Origin: ARS1285 sp039796495
GTDB lineage: Archaea; Nanobdellota; Nanobdellia; Pacearchaeales; GW2011-AR1
Length of the DNA stretch: 5,373 nucleotides
Assembly: GCA_039796495.1 (NCBI GenBank)
Contig: JBDKJQ010000067.1
Location: forward strand, 1 to 5,373
Direction of reading: 5' to 3'
This document shows, one piece after another, positions 4,878 through 5,373 of this stretch; positions within the stretch are counted from its first letter, which is position 1; each line of letters opens with the position of its first letter. Both the position numbers and the translations under genes were made by a program. The notes under the pieces were generated by a model. That model searched no databases. It was not told the DNA's origin and was given only the letters and a program-made list of their open reading frames with translations.

Positions 4878-5373
4878 TTATGATGCTCGATTAATGGTTA
4901 CTAGTGGATCGTTCAAGTCTTTTTCAATAGTAATGAGAACAGTTCCTTTACGAACCGGAATACACAAGGGATTCTCATCAGTTGTTGCCCCTTCAATATC
5001 TATATGAGGAATGGTATGGGCAGGCATTTCACAAGCGTCTGAAAACGGGTAAAAAAATAAATTAAATCCTTTTCCTTCATACAGGCTGAGTGTGTTGCTC
5101 ATATTTCTAAAATCTCCCTTCATCGGTTTTGAAAGATCCGCAAAACAGACGTACTGTATGCGGGAAGGTAGATCTCCTCGAAAAGTATGACTGTCAATCT
5201 GGGAATTCCAGGTTTTTTTGACATCTGCCTTCAATTTGTCAAGAAAAATGCCAAGCTTTGTGCAATCCTGAACACCCAAAAAATTTTTGATGACAATAAA
5301 TGCAATAATAATAAAAAATATAATTAAAAAAATAGAGAATATAACGCCGAATGACATTCCAAGAATCTGCTGC
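4878..5373 (-). CDS. Pilin-like membrane-anchored protein (GMSF type), N-terminus cut by the right edge
   Basis: This is the first visible cassette gene. The frame stays open to the window end: QQILG precedes the internal Met at 5357, so that Met is probably not the start. Homologous cassette proteins have a basic stretch plus Gly/Ala-Gln before such a motif, and the true start should lie a few codons beyond the edge. QQILGMSF is followed by a strongly hydrophobic segment (about residues 4-24 counted from the internal Met), then an extracytoplasmic domain of roughly 130 residues with four cysteines (32, 71, 109, 132). LPSRIQYVCFADLSKP, FFYPFSDACEMP and NPLCIPV are recognisable features of an unnamed family I associate with Woesearchaeota-type genomes. 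The function is unknown. The motif before the membrane segment parallels EMTF and EMAF in the next two genes, suggesting shared processing or assembly. Confidence 0.82.
   Translation of the reverse strand, partial: QQILGMSFGVIFSIFLIIFFIIIAFIVIKNFLGVQDCTKLGIFLDKLKADVKKTWNSQIDSHTFRGDLPSRIQYVCFADLSKPMKGDFRNMSNTLSLYEGKGFNLFFYPFSDACEMPAHTIPHIDIEGATTDENPLCIPVRKGTVLITIEKDLNDPLVTINRAS

Overview
The window looks like chromosomal DNA from a DPANN-type archaeon, most likely Woesearchaeota, Pacearchaeota or a relative. Four things point that way: low GC; an archaeal promoter (TATA box) and a strong GGGTGAT ribosome binding site before the last gene; a run of small membrane-anchored, cysteine-containing proteins whose N-termini and motifs match unnamed families I remember from such genomes; and a sequon-packed surface protein with C-terminal features typical of that group. 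The lineage is inferred from memory of protein style, since no marker gene is present.

All five genes read on the minus strand, from the right edge to the left. The right-hand four form a cassette: a protein cut by the right edge (4878-5373), a 338-residue protein (3742-4758), a 221-residue protein (3080-3745) and a 328-residue protein (2087-3073). The second and third overlap by four bases (ATGA), the third and fourth are 6 bases apart, and a 119-base gap separates the first and second. Each has a basic N-terminus, a short motif of the form [E/G]-[M/I]-[A/S/T]-(G)F, one hydrophobic segment, and an extracytoplasmic domain with an even number of cysteines. This resembles archaeal type IV pilin-like (class III signal) precursors, but no peptidase, ATPase or platform protein lies in the window, so an assembled filament or complex is only a hypothesis.

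A 288-base AT-rich gap (1799-2086) follows. It holds a T-run that may end the cassette transcript, and a TATA box and ribosome binding site for the last gene. That gene (74-1798) encodes a 574-residue surface glycoprotein-like protein with a signal segment, a domain carrying 35 N-X-S/T sequons, a four-cysteine Ig-like segment, a Gly/Ser linker, a membrane-proximal domain with a DxDxDGxxD loop, a charged stalk and a C-terminal membrane anchor. The left 73 bases hold a small hairpin with a T-run and a TATA-like element that may serve a gene beyond the edge.

The most unusual feature is the reiteration of N-terminal coding sequence. The 221-residue protein starts with three copies of a KKxQLKIQ motif before its only membrane segment, with inverted repeats between them, and the 338-residue protein begins with a doubled MKNKK start region. 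No convincing plus-strand gene, RNA gene, CRISPR array or insertion sequence was seen.
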